A stretch of DNA of 64,000 nucleotides, taken from Bradyrhizobium cosmicum (GTDB taxonomy: Bacteria; Pseudomonadota; Alphaproteobacteria; Rhizobiales; Xanthobacteraceae). The stretch covers positions 2,418,001 through 2,482,000 of the forward strand of contig NZ_CP041656.2 of NCBI RefSeq assembly GCF_007290395.2. The letters run 5' to 3'. Made by a program: the position numbers and the translations under genes. The stretch's first letter is position 1; the number at the start of each line of letters is the position of its first letter. Below are positions 44,435-54,064 of the stretch, piece after piece. The notes under the pieces were generated by a model, which was not told where the DNA came from, did no database searches, and saw nothing but the letters and a program-made list of their open reading frames with translations.

Positions 44435-44574
44435 CCTCTCCCCGCTTGCGGGGAGAGGCCGGATTGCATCAAAGATGCAATCGGGTGAGGGGGACTCTCC
44501 ACGAGTCCAAACTGTCACCGTTCCCGCGGAGACTCCCCCTCACCCCAACCCTCTCCCCGCAAGCGGGGAAAGGG
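44435..44574. repeat. Composite dispersed repeat with three hairpins
   Basis: A CCTCTCCCCGC / GCGGGGAGAGG hairpin (44435-44458) is followed by a 9-base perfect stem GATTGCATC-AAA-GATGCAATC (44462-44482). An opposite CTCTCCCCGCAAGCGGGG copy lies at 44551-44567, and the GGGTGAGGGGGA and TCCCCCTCACCC segments pair over longer range. Such elements are typical Bradyrhizobium intergenic repeats. It separates livF from the MetE-like gene and could reduce read-through. Confidence 0.82.
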
Positions 44575-44615
44575 AATACAACCTGCGCCGACTGAAATTT
44601 CGGGAGAAACAAGAA

Positions 44616-45734
44616 ATGCAGCGAACCAGAGCCCCCTTCCGCGCCGACGAGGTCGGCAGCCTCCTGCGCCCCGCCAAGATCAAGGAGGCCCGCGCCAGGT
44701 TGGAGAAGGGCGAGATCTCGGCCGACGATCTGCGCAAGATCGAGGACATGGAGATCGAGAAGGTCGTTCACAAGCAGGCTTCGGTCGGCCTGAAGCTTGC
44801 GACCGACGGCGAATTCCGCCGCTCCTGGTGGCATTTCGACTTTCTGGCCAAGCTCACAGGTTGCGAGCTGTTCCACCCCGATTCCGGCATCCAGTTCGCG
44901 GGCGTGCAGACCCGTCATGACGCAGTGCGTGTGATCGGTAAGCTCGACTTCCCCGACGACCATCCGATGCTCGATCACTTCCGCTTCCTGAAGAAGTGCG
45001 CGGACCAGGCCCACGTCACCGCCAAGATGACGATCCCCTCGCCGGCGGTGTTGCACTTCCGCGGCGGCCGCAAGGCGATTTCCAAGGACGTCTATCCCGA
45101 TCTCGACGCCTTCTACGAGGATCTGGGCAAAACCTACCGCAAGGCCGTCAAGGCGTTCTACGACGCCGGCTGCCGCTATCTTCAGTTCGACGACACCGTC
45201 TGGGCCTATCTCTGTTCGACCGACGAGTTGCAGAAGGCGCGCGAGCGCGGCGACAATCCGGACGGCCTCCAGCAGATCTATGCGCGCGTCATCAACTACG
45301 CTCTGGCCGAGAAGCCTGCTGACATGGTGGTGACGACGCATGTCTGCCGCGGCAATTTCCGTTCGACCTGGATTTCTTCGGGCGGCTACGAACCCGTGGC
45401 CGAGACCATGCTCGCCGGCACCAATTACGACGGCTATTTCCTCGAATACGACAGCGACCGCGCTGGCGGCTTCGAGCCGCTGCGCTTCCTGCCAAAGGGC
45501 AACAAGATCGTCGTGGTCGGTGTCATCACCTCGAAGTTCGGCGAGCTCGAGAAAAAGGATGACATCAAGCGCCGCCTCGAGGAAGCCGCCAAGTTCGCGC
45601 CGCTGGAGCAGCTCGCGCTGTCGCCGCAATGCGGCTTTGCGTCGACCGAAGAGGGCAACGTCCTCTCCGAGGAAGAGCAGTGGGCCAAGCTCAGCCTCGC
45701 GGTCGAGATCGCGAAGGAAGTGTGGGGCAACTGA
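44616..45734 (+). CDS. Cobalamin-independent methionine synthase II (MetE C-terminal)-like protein
   Basis: 372 residues from the ATG at 44616, with GGGAG 9 bases upstream. Only the C-terminal catalytic barrel of MetE is present, about half the length of full MetE. The zinc ligands are visible: His and Cys in 'TTHVCRGNF' and the distal Cys in 'LSPQCGFAS'; 'EVGSLLRP' and 'YLQFDDTVWAYLC' are family motifs. Such short MetE-like proteins transfer methyl groups from various donors to thiols and are rarely true methionine synthases. Position at the end of a Liv operon suggests action on the imported compound (inference). Confidence 0.88.
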   Translation: MQRTRAPFRADEVGSLLRPAKIKEARARLEKGEISADDLRKIEDMEIEKVVHKQASVGLKLATDGEFRRSWWHFDFLAKLTGCELFHPDSGIQFAGVQTRHDAVRVIGKLDFPDDHPMLDHFRFLKKCADQAHVTAKMTIPSPAVLHFRGGRKAISKDVYPDLDAFYEDLGKTYRKAVKAFYDAGCRYLQFDDTVWAYLCSTDELQKARERGDNPDGLQQIYARVINYALAEKPADMVVTTHVCRGNFRSTWISSGGYEPVAETMLAGTNYDGYFLEYDSDRAGGFEPLRFLPKGNKIVVVGVITSKFGELEKKDDIKRRLEEAAKFAPLEQLALSPQCGFASTEEGNVLSEEEQWAKLSLAVEIAKEVWGN

Positions 45735-45754
45735 GTTTGCAACGTGGCTGCTGT

Positions 45755-45850
45755 CATTCCCCGCGAAAGCGGGGAATGCAGTAGGCCGCAGCTTCTCGGT
45801 GAATCGTCGACGTCTCGGCGTACTGGATCGCCCGGTTAAGGCCGGGCGAT
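45755..45850. repeat. Pair of hairpins downstream of the MetE-like gene
   Basis: Hairpin 1 has a 10-base stem with a GAAA tetraloop (45755-45778: CATTCCCCGC/GCGGGGAATG). Hairpin 2 has a 9-base stem ATCGCCCGG/CCGGGCGAT (45827-45850). No T-run follows either. They lie between convergent genes and may end transcription from both sides, besides being dispersed repeats. Confidence 0.75.
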
Positions 45851-45909
45851 GACACCGAGTGTATGGATAGCAGCGCCGCGCTGCTGACCTTTGATGGCGC
45901 CCTCAATCC

Positions 45910-47616
45910 TCACTTTGCCGCCAGATAGACCTCGCCCAGCAGCGACGAGTTCGACCACGGCACCTGCTTGCTCTTCGTGCCCGAGACTACCTCGGCCCGC
46001 ACCCGCGTGAGCATCTGCTGCACTTCAAGTCCGGGCGTGCCGAGATGGCGGGAGAGGGCGGCGGAGAACGGCGAGTTGGCGCCTTCACCGTCGAGCGCGA
46101 CCTGGCCCGGCGCGGTGGCGAAGGCGATCAGCGTGCCTGCACCCAACGTCGCACCCGCACCCAGGCTGGTTGGCGCTGCGAGGCCCGAGGCGACCTCGAT
46201 GGCGCGATTGCCGCCGGCGCTTGCTACCTGCTGCGCCATCGGATTGTTGCGGCATGCATCGAAGATCAGAATGTTGGTACGAACCTGGTCGTCTAGGCCG
46301 GCCATGATGGTATCCATGTCGAGCATCGTTTCAGTCATGCTGCTGCCGGCCTTCAGCTCGACATCGACCGGAATGAGATAGTTGCGGCCGTCGACCTGCA
46401 CGCCGTGACCCGCATAGTAGACAACCGCGACCTGCGCCCGTGCCGCCTCGCGCAGGAAGTCGCGCGTCACCTTCTGCATGGACGCGCGGTCGAGATCGAT
46501 GCCCTCCGAGACCGTGAAGCCGATATCGCGCAAGCTCCTGGCGACGGCGCGCGCGTCGTTGGCCGGATTGGGCAGCGCCTTCACATGCGCATAGGCGCCG
46601 TTGCCGATCACCAGCGCCATGCGCTTGCCAGGCATCCCCGAGGCAGGTGAGGGTGATGGCGCCATGCCGGTCTGCTGTTGAGGCGGCTGCGTCGTTGGTG
46701 ACGGCGCATCGCGCGGGATCGGGGCAGGCGCCTCCGTCACCAGCGACAGCCGCACCTTTGCGGTGGCCTGGTTGGCTTTGCTGCCGGCATCGGACGCCGC
46801 GATCGCCAGCGTCGCCTTGTAGTCATCGCGCGCATGCGCGTAGTCACCCTTCGTCTCATAGGCCAGCGCGCGGTGGATGTAGCCGGAAATCAACACGCTG
46901 TTCGGCGGCGTCATGATGTTGACGGGGGGCCTTTCCTTCGCAAGCCGGATCGCCTCGCTGCCATCGGCGATGGCGCGATCGAGATCGCCGCGGATGCGCC
47001 AGATCGCGGTGCGGTTGATCAGCGGCTGCGGCAGTGTCGGGTCGAGCCGGATCGCCTGGTTGATGTCGGCCAGAGCCCCGTCGAGATCGCCGAGCGCCTC
47101 CATGGCAATGCCGCGGTTCTGAAACGAGAACGCCGAGTTCGGCTCCAGCTTGATCGCGGCATCGTAGTCGGCGATCGCTCTGGTGAAGTCGCCCTTGCCG
47201 CGCCAGGCGTTGCCGCGGTTGTGGAAGATGGTGCCGCTCGGAGGTCCGAGCTTCAATGCATCGTCGAAATCGGCGATCGCGATCTCGTACTCGCCCTTGT
47301 CGTAATAGGCCGATCCCCTGAGGTTGTAAGCCGCCTGGCTCGGCCGGAGACGGATCGCCTCGGTGGCGTCAGCGATGGCTTTCGAATAGTCGCCTTTCTT
47401 GTTCCAGCCGACCGCGCGCCAGAAATGGATCGTCGCGAGTTGCTCACCTTTGAACACCTTCAGCGCGACGATCTTGCTGCAGGCGTCGATCATCTGGTCC
47501 GCCGGTGTGGTGTCGGTGGTGCAGAGCGGGCCGAGCTGGCTGCGCGCCTGCGCAACAGCGGGTGCCGACCACATGGTTGCGGCGAGCAGGCAGAGCGCGA
47601 GGAGCAGGCGACGCAT
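45910..47616 (-). CDS. Exported TPR-caspase (peptidase C14) protein
   Basis: 568 residues. Signal peptide ('LLLALCLLAATMWSAPAVAQA') precedes five or so tetratricopeptide repeats (about 60-290, e.g. 'GDYSKAIADATEAIRLRP', 'GDFTRAIADYDAAIKLEPN'). A Pro/Ser-rich linker (295-330) leads to a caspase p20-like domain (331-565). The catalytic dyad is intact: His404 in 'YYAGHGVQ' and Cys455 in 'FDACRNNP'. Proteins of this type are orthocaspases common in Bradyrhizobium; cleavage after basic residues is usual for the family, but targets are unknown. Divergent from the methyltransferase-like gene. Confidence 0.9.
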   Translation of the reverse strand: MRRLLLALCLLAATMWSAPAVAQARSQLGPLCTTDTTPADQMIDACSKIVALKVFKGEQLATIHFWRAVGWNKKGDYSKAIADATEAIRLRPSQAAYNLRGSAYYDKGEYEIAIADFDDALKLGPPSGTIFHNRGNAWRGKGDFTRAIADYDAAIKLEPNSAFSFQNRGIAMEALGDLDGALADINQAIRLDPTLPQPLINRTAIWRIRGDLDRAIADGSEAIRLAKERPPVNIMTPPNSVLISGYIHRALAYETKGDYAHARDDYKATLAIAASDAGSKANQATAKVRLSLVTEAPAPIPRDAPSPTTQPPQQQTGMAPSPSPASGMPGKRMALVIGNGAYAHVKALPNPANDARAVARSLRDIGFTVSEGIDLDRASMQKVTRDFLREAARAQVAVVYYAGHGVQVDGRNYLIPVDVELKAGSSMTETMLDMDTIMAGLDDQVRTNILIFDACRNNPMAQQVASAGGNRAIEVASGLAAPTSLGAGATLGAGTLIAFATAPGQVALDGEGANSPFSAALSRHLGTPGLEVQQMLTRVRAEVVSGTKSKQVPWSNSSLLGEVYLAAK

Positions 47617-47783
47617 TGCAGTTATCCCGTAGGAGGAGAGGCGCTTGTTTGTTGTCCGGCGGCGCGCCGGGGTTCACGCTCCCGTCATCGGAGCTGGGGT
47701 AAAGCAAGCCGAGGGTATTCCATCAGTGGGCAGAGTTTGCTAAATGGCGGGGCCCAACGCCTCTGCCCACCGAATTCCCACTG

Positions 47784-49136
47784 ATGAAAAACGACGAAAT
47801 CCTCAGCCAAATCACCGAGTTCTGCCGCGGGGCGGACATGGCTGAGTCGACGTTTGGCCGGCGCGCGGTGAACGATGGGAAGCTGGTGCATCGGCTGCGC
47901 GAGGGAAAGCGCATCACGGTCGATACGCTGGAGCGGATCCAGGCCTACATCGCCGCATCGACCGGCGGCCTGCCGCCGCCGCGGGGGCTTCAGGTGCCGC
48001 CGGAAAAGCGCGATCCGCGCAGCAATTTCCGCTTCTTCGAGAACCGGCAGAAATACCTGTTGTTCGTCCACACCTGCAGCGAGAAGCGGGTGGTCGCGGA
48101 ACGCGTGGCGCTCGAACTCGCCAGCATCCATCCTCGGCCGCCGGCGTTGCGTGTGTTCGACGCCGGCGTCGGCGACGGCTCGGTGCTCGCGCGCGTGCTG
48201 CGCTCGATGCATCAGCGCTTTCCTCACATGCCATTCTACGTCGCCGGCAAGGAACTCAGCCTGGAAGATGTCCGGCTCACGCTGGACAAGGTCCCGGACC
48301 GGCTGTTCGAGCATCCGGCCTCGGTGTTCGTCTTCACCAATATGCACTATGCGGAAGCGCCCTGGCTGACGCCGAACTCACCTGCGGCCGCAGCCGCCAC
48401 CGTGTGGCACGATGTGCCGCTCAGGGGAGCCTCATCGGGCGACTTCGAGACGCAGATTGCCGAGCTGAAGCCGTTTCTGGAGCAGAACTGGCGCGCGGCC
48501 ATCAGCCCGCGTACGGGCATGCCGCTGTACGAGCGGCCGGTCGTGCTGGTGCTCTACCGCGAGGACCAGCGGTTCCTGCTGGATTCGACCATTCCACGGC
48601 CGGGCCAAGCCGAGGCCAATTTCGACCTCGTCATCGCATCCCAGCCCTATCGCGCGTTGTCCTCGGTCAATTTCAGGGCAAAGCGGATCATTGCACCTCT
48701 GGCGCGGGCGTTGCGGCCGGGTGGCCGGCTCATCGGAATTCACTCCCATGGCCAGGATCCGGGCATGGAAATGATCCAGGCAATCTGGCCCGGAGAAAAT
48801 CCTTTCGCGGTGAGCCGCCATGAGCTATTGCGCGCCGTGAAATACGAACTCGGATCGTTGGGACGCGACCTGAATTTTAATGTTTACGCGGACAACCGCT
48901 CGATCTTCAGGTATGATATGGAGGCTCTGCCCAACGAGGTCACCGGCACGATCGGAACTTCGACGGCCTTTGCAGCGTGGAATGCGGCGGTCTATGTCGC
49001 CCAGATTGAGGACGACCGGTTGGCAGATATGACTCAAAACGGCCGCGCTCTGGATGCCGCCAGGGACGTGCTGCGAAAGTACAACGGGCTCTGGTTTCTC
49101 GACGAATCCTACGTCATCTCGCGACGGCGTGATTGA
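47784..49136 (+). CDS. Methyltransferase-like protein with N-terminal HTH-like segment, unknown role
   Basis: A 450-residue protein. The first 60 residues ('ILSQITEFCRGADMAESTFGRRAVNDGKLVHRLREG') look like a helix-turn-helix segment. From residue 120 a Rossmann methyltransferase core follows: motif I 'VFDAGVGDGSVLARVLRSM', 'VFTNMHYAEAPWL', 'FDLVIASQPYRALSSVNFRAKRIIAPLARALRPGGRLIGIHSHG'. I recognise no characterised family. It sits 60 bases upstream of metK on the same strand, suggesting a link to SAM metabolism (inference). No membrane segments or signal peptide are seen. Confidence 0.75.
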   Translation: MKNDEILSQITEFCRGADMAESTFGRRAVNDGKLVHRLREGKRITVDTLERIQAYIAASTGGLPPPRGLQVPPEKRDPRSNFRFFENRQKYLLFVHTCSEKRVVAERVALELASIHPRPPALRVFDAGVGDGSVLARVLRSMHQRFPHMPFYVAGKELSLEDVRLTLDKVPDRLFEHPASVFVFTNMHYAEAPWLTPNSPAAAAATVWHDVPLRGASSGDFETQIAELKPFLEQNWRAAISPRTGMPLYERPVVLVLYREDQRFLLDSTIPRPGQAEANFDLVIASQPYRALSSVNFRAKRIIAPLARALRPGGRLIGIHSHGQDPGMEMIQAIWPGENPFAVSRHELLRAVKYELGSLGRDLNFNVYADNRSIFRYDMEALPNEVTGTIGTSTAFAAWNAAVYVAQIEDDRLADMTQNGRALDAARDVLRKYNGLWFLDESYVISRRRD

Positions 49137-49165
49137 CACAATCCAAGGCTAAACATCGCAAACGC

Positions 49166-49181
49166 CCGCCGGCTTAGGCGG
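49166..49181 (+). promoter_or_regulatory. Hairpin in the short metK leader
   Basis: CCGCC-GGCTTA-GGCGG forms a 5-base GC stem with a six-base loop, ending 3 bases before the ribosome binding site AAGGGG (49185-49190), which lies 6 bases before the metK ATG. It could limit access to the start, but no known riboswitch class was recognised; a SAM-II match was considered and not supported. Confidence 0.35.
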
Positions 49182-49196
49182 AACAAGGGGTTACTG

Positions 49197-50393
<1,197 letters not shown>

Positions 50394-50402
50394 TTTGTTC
50401 GT

Positions 50403-50498
50403 GTCATTCCGGGGCGCTCGCGCGAGCGAGCGTTCCCGGAATCCTTATCCATCATGTCGAGATTCCGGGCTCGCCTGTCTGGGGAGCCCCGGAATGAC
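50403..50498. repeat. Palindromic repeat between metK and ahcY
   Basis: Outer arms GTCATTCCGGGGC (50403-50415) and GCCCCGGAATGAC (50486-50498) are perfect complements, with an inner ATTCCGGG copy. Same family as the element at 40941-41033. It may separate or stabilise the two messages. Confidence 0.82.
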
Positions 50499-50522
50499 CA
50501 ATTCAACAACAGGATCTCCGCT

Positions 50523-51944
50523 ATGAACGCGAAGCCCGGCTTCACCGATTACATCGTCAAGGACATTTCGCTCGCCGATTTCGGCCGCAAGGAGCTCTCG
50601 CTCGCCGAGACCGAGATGCCCGGCCTGATGGCCACCCGCGAGGAGTACGGCCCGAAGCAGCCGCTGAAGGGCGCGCGCATCGCCGGCTCGCTCCACATGA
50701 CGATCCAGACCGGGGTGCTGATCGAGACGCTGGCAGCGCTCGGCGCCGACATCCGCTGGGTCTCCTGCAACATCTATTCGACGCAGGATCACGCTGCAGC
50801 TGCGATCGCGGCCGCCGGCATTCCCGTCTTCGCCGTCAAGGGCGAGACGCTGACCGAGTACTGGGACTACACCGCCAAGCTGTTCGACTGGCACGGCGGC
50901 GGTCATCCGAACATGATCCTCGACGACGGCGGCGATGCCACCATGTACGTCCATCTCGGTCTGCGTGCCGAGAACGGCGACGCGGCGTTCCTGGACAAGC
51001 CCGGCTCGGAAGAAGAGGAAGTGTTCTTCGCGCTGCTCAAGAAGCAGCTCAAGGAAAAGCCGAAGGGCTACTTCGCCGCGATCGCCAAGAGCATCAAGGG
51101 CGTTTCCGAAGAGACCACCACGGGCGTGCATCGTCTCTATGACATGCAGAAGGCCGGCACGCTGCTGTGGCCCGCCATCAACGTCAATGACAGCGTCACC
51201 AAGTCGAAGTTCGACAATCTCTATGGCTGCCGTGAATCGCTGGTCGACGGCATCCGCCGCGGCACCGACGTGATGATGTCGGGCAAGGTCGCGATGGTCG
51301 CCGGCTTCGGCGACGTCGGCAAGGGGTCGGCGGCTTCGCTGCGCCAGGCCGGCTGCCGCGTCATGGTCTCCGAAATCGATCCGATCTGCGCGCTGCAGGC
51401 GGCGATGGAGGGCTACGAGGTCGTGACGATGGAAGACGCCGCACCGCGCGCCGACATCTTCGTCACCGCGACCGGCAACAAGGACATCATCACCATCGAG
51501 CACATGCGCGCGATGAAGGATCGCGCCATCGTCTGCAACATCGGCCACTTCGACAACGAGATCCAGATCGCGGGTCTGCGTAACCTGAAGTGGACCAACA
51601 TCAAGCCGCAGGTCGACGAGATCGAGTTCCCCGACAAGCACCGCATCATCATGCTGTCGGAGGGCCGCCTCGTGAACCTCGGCAACGCGATGGGTCATCC
51701 GTCCTTCGTGATGTCGGCCTCCTTCACCAACCAGACGCTGGCGCAGATCGAGCTGTTCGCCAACAACAAGGACGGCAAGTACAAGAAGGAAGTCTACGTG
51801 CTGCCGAAGTCGCTGGACGAGAAGGTGGCCCGGCTGCATCTTGCCAAGATCGGCGTCAAGCTCACCGAGCTGCGCAAGGACCAGGCCGACTATATCGGCG
51901 TGAAGCAGGAAGGCCCGTTCAAGTCGGATCATTATCGGTACTGA
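50523..51944 (+). CDS. ahcY: Adenosylhomocysteinase
   Basis: 473 residues from the ATG at 50523. NAD-binding '[34 protein letters not shown]' and active-site blocks '[15 protein letters not shown]', '[14 protein letters not shown]', and the C-terminal '[36 protein letters not shown]', whose Lys-His/Tyr tail completes the NAD site of the neighbouring subunit. It hydrolyses S-adenosylhomocysteine, relieving methyltransferase inhibition. The longer frame from 50454 is encoded by the repeat. A strong terminator follows. Confidence 0.97.
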   Translation: MNAKPGFTDYIVKDISLADFGRKELSLAETEMPGLMATREEYGPKQPLKGARIAGSLHMTIQTGVLIETLAALGADIRWVSCNIYSTQDHAAAAIAAAGIPVFAVKGETLTEYWDYTAKLFDWHGGGHPNMILDDGGDATMYVHLGLRAENGDAAFLDKPGSEEEEVFFALLKKQLKEKPKGYFAAIAKSIKGVSEETTTGVHRLYDMQKAGTLLWPAINVNDSVTKSKFDNLYGCRESLVDGIRRGTDVMMSGKVAMVAGFGDVGKGSAASLRQAGCRVMVSEIDPICALQAAMEGYEVVTMEDAAPRADIFVTATGNKDIITIEHMRAMKDRAIVCNIGHFDNEIQIAGLRNLKWTNIKPQVDEIEFPDKHRIIMLSEGRLVNLGNAMGHPSFVMSASFTNQTLAQIELFANNKDGKYKKEVYVLPKSLDEKVARLHLAKIGVKLTELRKDQADYIGVKQEGPFKSDHYRY

Positions 51945-51969
51945 GATCGCCTTCAGTTGCGACAGAAAA

Positions 51970-51996
51970 GCCCCGGAGCGATCCGGGGCTTTTTTT
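51970..51996 (+). terminator. Intrinsic terminator after ahcY
   Basis: An 8-base GC-rich stem GCCCCGGA / TCCGGGGC with a GCGA loop is followed by seven T residues. It starts 25 bases after the ahcY stop and ends the metK-ahcY region. Confidence 0.93.
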
Positions 51997-52109
51997 GTCG
52001 CCATTCTCTGTGTTACGCTTCCAGGTAGAGCCAAAACAAGCCTGCCACTTCTGGAGCGGGCGGCCGCCTTTCCCACTTTCATTGTCAAAATGCATATGGA
52101 GGGAATGCG

Positions 52110-52529
52110 ATGTCCAGCGAAGCCAACGTTCAATTGTTGAAGGAAGCCTATCGCCGGTGGAGCGACAGCAAGGGTCAAAGCGTCGACCATTGGTTCGACA
52201 ATGTCATCGGCCCGCAGATCAAGTTTGATTCGATCCCGCGCGGAGCTCCGGCGGTACCCTTCGCCAAGAGCTATGACGATCGCAGCGAGCTACGTGGCTA
52301 TTTCGACGGCCTGTTGGCCGACTGGAGCATGCAGTACTACACGATGAACGAGTACGTCGCGGAGGGTGACGCCGTCGTCGTGCGCGGCAAATGCGCGTGG
52401 ACCAACAAGAAGACCGGAAAGGTCGCTGAGACACCGAAGGTCGATTTCTGGCGCTTCAAGGACGGCAAGGCGGTCGAATTTCATGAGTACTTCGACACCG
52501 CCTGTGTCTACGCCGCGACCATCACCTGA
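52110..52529 (+). CDS. NTF2/SnoaL-like protein
   Basis: 139 residues with a cone-shaped alpha+beta barrel pattern: 'LLKEAYRRWSDSKGQSVDHWFDNVIG', 'YDDRSELRGYFDGLLADWSMQYYTM', 'VVVRGKCAWTNKKTGKVAETPKVDFWRFKDGKAVEFHEYFDTACVYAAT'. SnoaL-like proteins are isomerases, hydratases or ligand binders, and cannot be told apart by sequence alone. GGAGGGA lies 5 bases before the ATG. It is followed 53 bases later by a Baeyer-Villiger-type monooxygenase on the same strand, so the two may handle one substrate (inference). Confidence 0.82.
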   Translation: MSSEANVQLLKEAYRRWSDSKGQSVDHWFDNVIGPQIKFDSIPRGAPAVPFAKSYDDRSELRGYFDGLLADWSMQYYTMNEYVAEGDAVVVRGKCAWTNKKTGKVAETPKVDFWRFKDGKAVEFHEYFDTACVYAATIT

Positions 52530-52582
52530 CGGTTGCAATTCGGCCCGGCGCCGCCCATCCTCTGTGGAGGGAGAACGCCACA

Positions 52583-54046
52583 ATGGAAACCAAAGAACAT
52601 TTCGACGTCCTGATCGTCGGTGCCGGCCTGTCCGGCATCGGCGCGGGCTATCATCTTCAGAGTAAGTGCCCGAGCAAAAGCTATGTCATCCTCGAGGGGC
52701 GCGACTGCATCGGCGGGACCTGGGACCTGTTCCGCTATCCCGGCATCCGCTCCGACAGCGACATGTTCACGCTCGGCTACTCCTTCAAGCCGTGGACCGA
52801 TCCCAAGGCGATCGCCGATGGGCCGCAGATCCTGAACTACGTGCGCGAGACAGCCACCGAGAACGGTATCGACAAGCGCATCCGCTACCGTCATCGCGTC
52901 AAGCGCGCCGCGTGGTCGACGCCGGACGCACGCTGGACTGTCGAGGCCGAGCGCACGACAGGCGAGGGTGCGACCGAGCTCGTGCGTCTCACCTGCAATT
53001 TCCTGTTCATGTGCTCGGGCTATTACAAATACGAGGCGGGCTATACGCCGGAGTTCAAGGGCGTGGCGGATTTCGCCGGCCGCATCGTGCATCCGCAGAA
53101 ATGGACCGACGACATCGACTATGCGGGCAAGCGTGTCGTCGTGATCGGCTCGGGCGCGACCGCGGTGACGCTGGTGCCCGAGCTTGCCAAGAAGGCGGCG
53201 CAGGTCACCATGCTGCAGCGCTCGCCGACCTACGTGGTGTCGCGTCCGGCGCTGGATCCCGTCGCCAACAAGCTTCGCCGCAACCTGCCGGCGCGGCTCG
53301 CCTATCATCTGATCCGCTGGCGCAACGTGATGTGGGGGATGTTCTTCTTCCAGCTCAGCCGGCGCCGGCCTGCGAAGGTCAAGGAGCTGGTCCTCAAGGG
53401 CGTCCAGATGGCGCTCGGCCCCGACTACGACGTCGCGACCCATTTCACGCCGCGCTACAATCCCTGGGATCAGCGGCTCTGCCTCGTGCCGGATGGCGAT
53501 TTGTTCAAGGCGATCCGTGAGCAGCGCGCTTCGGTCGTCACCAGTGAGATCGAGACCTTCACCCGTGACGGCATCCGCCTGAAGGATGGCAGCGAGCTCG
53601 CCGCCGACATCATCGTGACCGCGACCGGACTGGTACTCCAGGTCGTCGGCGGACTCGAGGTGAGCGTCGACGGCCGCGCCGTCGATTTCGCCAACACGCT
53701 GACCTACAAGGGCATGATGTATGCCGACGTGCCGAACATGGCGTCGGCGTTCGGCTACACCAACGCGTCGTGGACGCTGAAATGCGACCTCACCTGTGAA
53801 TATGTCTGCCGTCTCATCAACTACATGGACCGGCACAATTTCCGCCAGTGCATGCCGCACAATGACGACCCGGAAATCACCGCGCAGCCGTCGCTCGATT
53901 TCACCTCGGGCTATGTACAGCGTTCGGTCGCAAAGATGCCGAAGCAGGGCTCGAAGCAGCCGTGGCGGCTGTACCAGAACTACGCCCTCGACATCGTCTC
54001 CCTGCGCTTCGGCCGGATCGACGACGGCGTGATGCAATATTCCTGA
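52583..54046 (+). CDS. Flavin-binding Baeyer-Villiger-type monooxygenase
   Basis: 487 residues. The FAD motif is 'VLIVGAGLSGIGAGY' (residues 9-23), the BVMO fingerprint F-x-G-x3-H-x3-W is at residues 164-174 ('FAGRIVHPQKW'), and the second nucleotide motif is 'VVVIGSGATAVTLVPELA' (about 185-202) for NADPH. The enzyme inserts oxygen into ketones or oxidises heteroatoms using NADPH and O2. It is typical of the FMO/BVMO group in soil bacteria. A convergent MFS gene follows 18 bases away. Confidence 0.92.
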   Translation: METKEHFDVLIVGAGLSGIGAGYHLQSKCPSKSYVILEGRDCIGGTWDLFRYPGIRSDSDMFTLGYSFKPWTDPKAIADGPQILNYVRETATENGIDKRIRYRHRVKRAAWSTPDARWTVEAERTTGEGATELVRLTCNFLFMCSGYYKYEAGYTPEFKGVADFAGRIVHPQKWTDDIDYAGKRVVVIGSGATAVTLVPELAKKAAQVTMLQRSPTYVVSRPALDPVANKLRRNLPARLAYHLIRWRNVMWGMFFFQLSRRRPAKVKELVLKGVQMALGPDYDVATHFTPRYNPWDQRLCLVPDGDLFKAIREQRASVVTSEIETFTRDGIRLKDGSELAADIIVTATGLVLQVVGGLEVSVDGRAVDFANTLTYKGMMYADVPNMASAFGYTNASWTLKCDLTCEYVCRLINYMDRHNFRQCMPHNDDPEITAQPSLDFTSGYVQRSVAKMPKQGSKQPWRLYQNYALDIVSLRFGRIDDGVMQYS

Positions 54047-54064
54047 TCACGCCGCCGGCTGCTT

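Noticed and set aside
49137..49196. SAM-II riboswitch upstream of metK
   Set aside because: Only a weak resemblance (GTGATT and GGCTAAAC segments); the pseudoknot pairing expected for SAM-II cannot be drawn, and the upstream part overlaps a coding sequence.
50445..52190. 581-codon minus-strand open frame opposite ahcY
   Set aside because: Exact antisense of ahcY and its repeat; composition of a shadow (Val/Asp/Leu/Arg/His), no motifs.
52508..54037. 509-codon minus-strand open frame opposite the monooxygenase
   Set aside because: Antisense shadow; the plus strand carries intact FAD and BVMO motifs.
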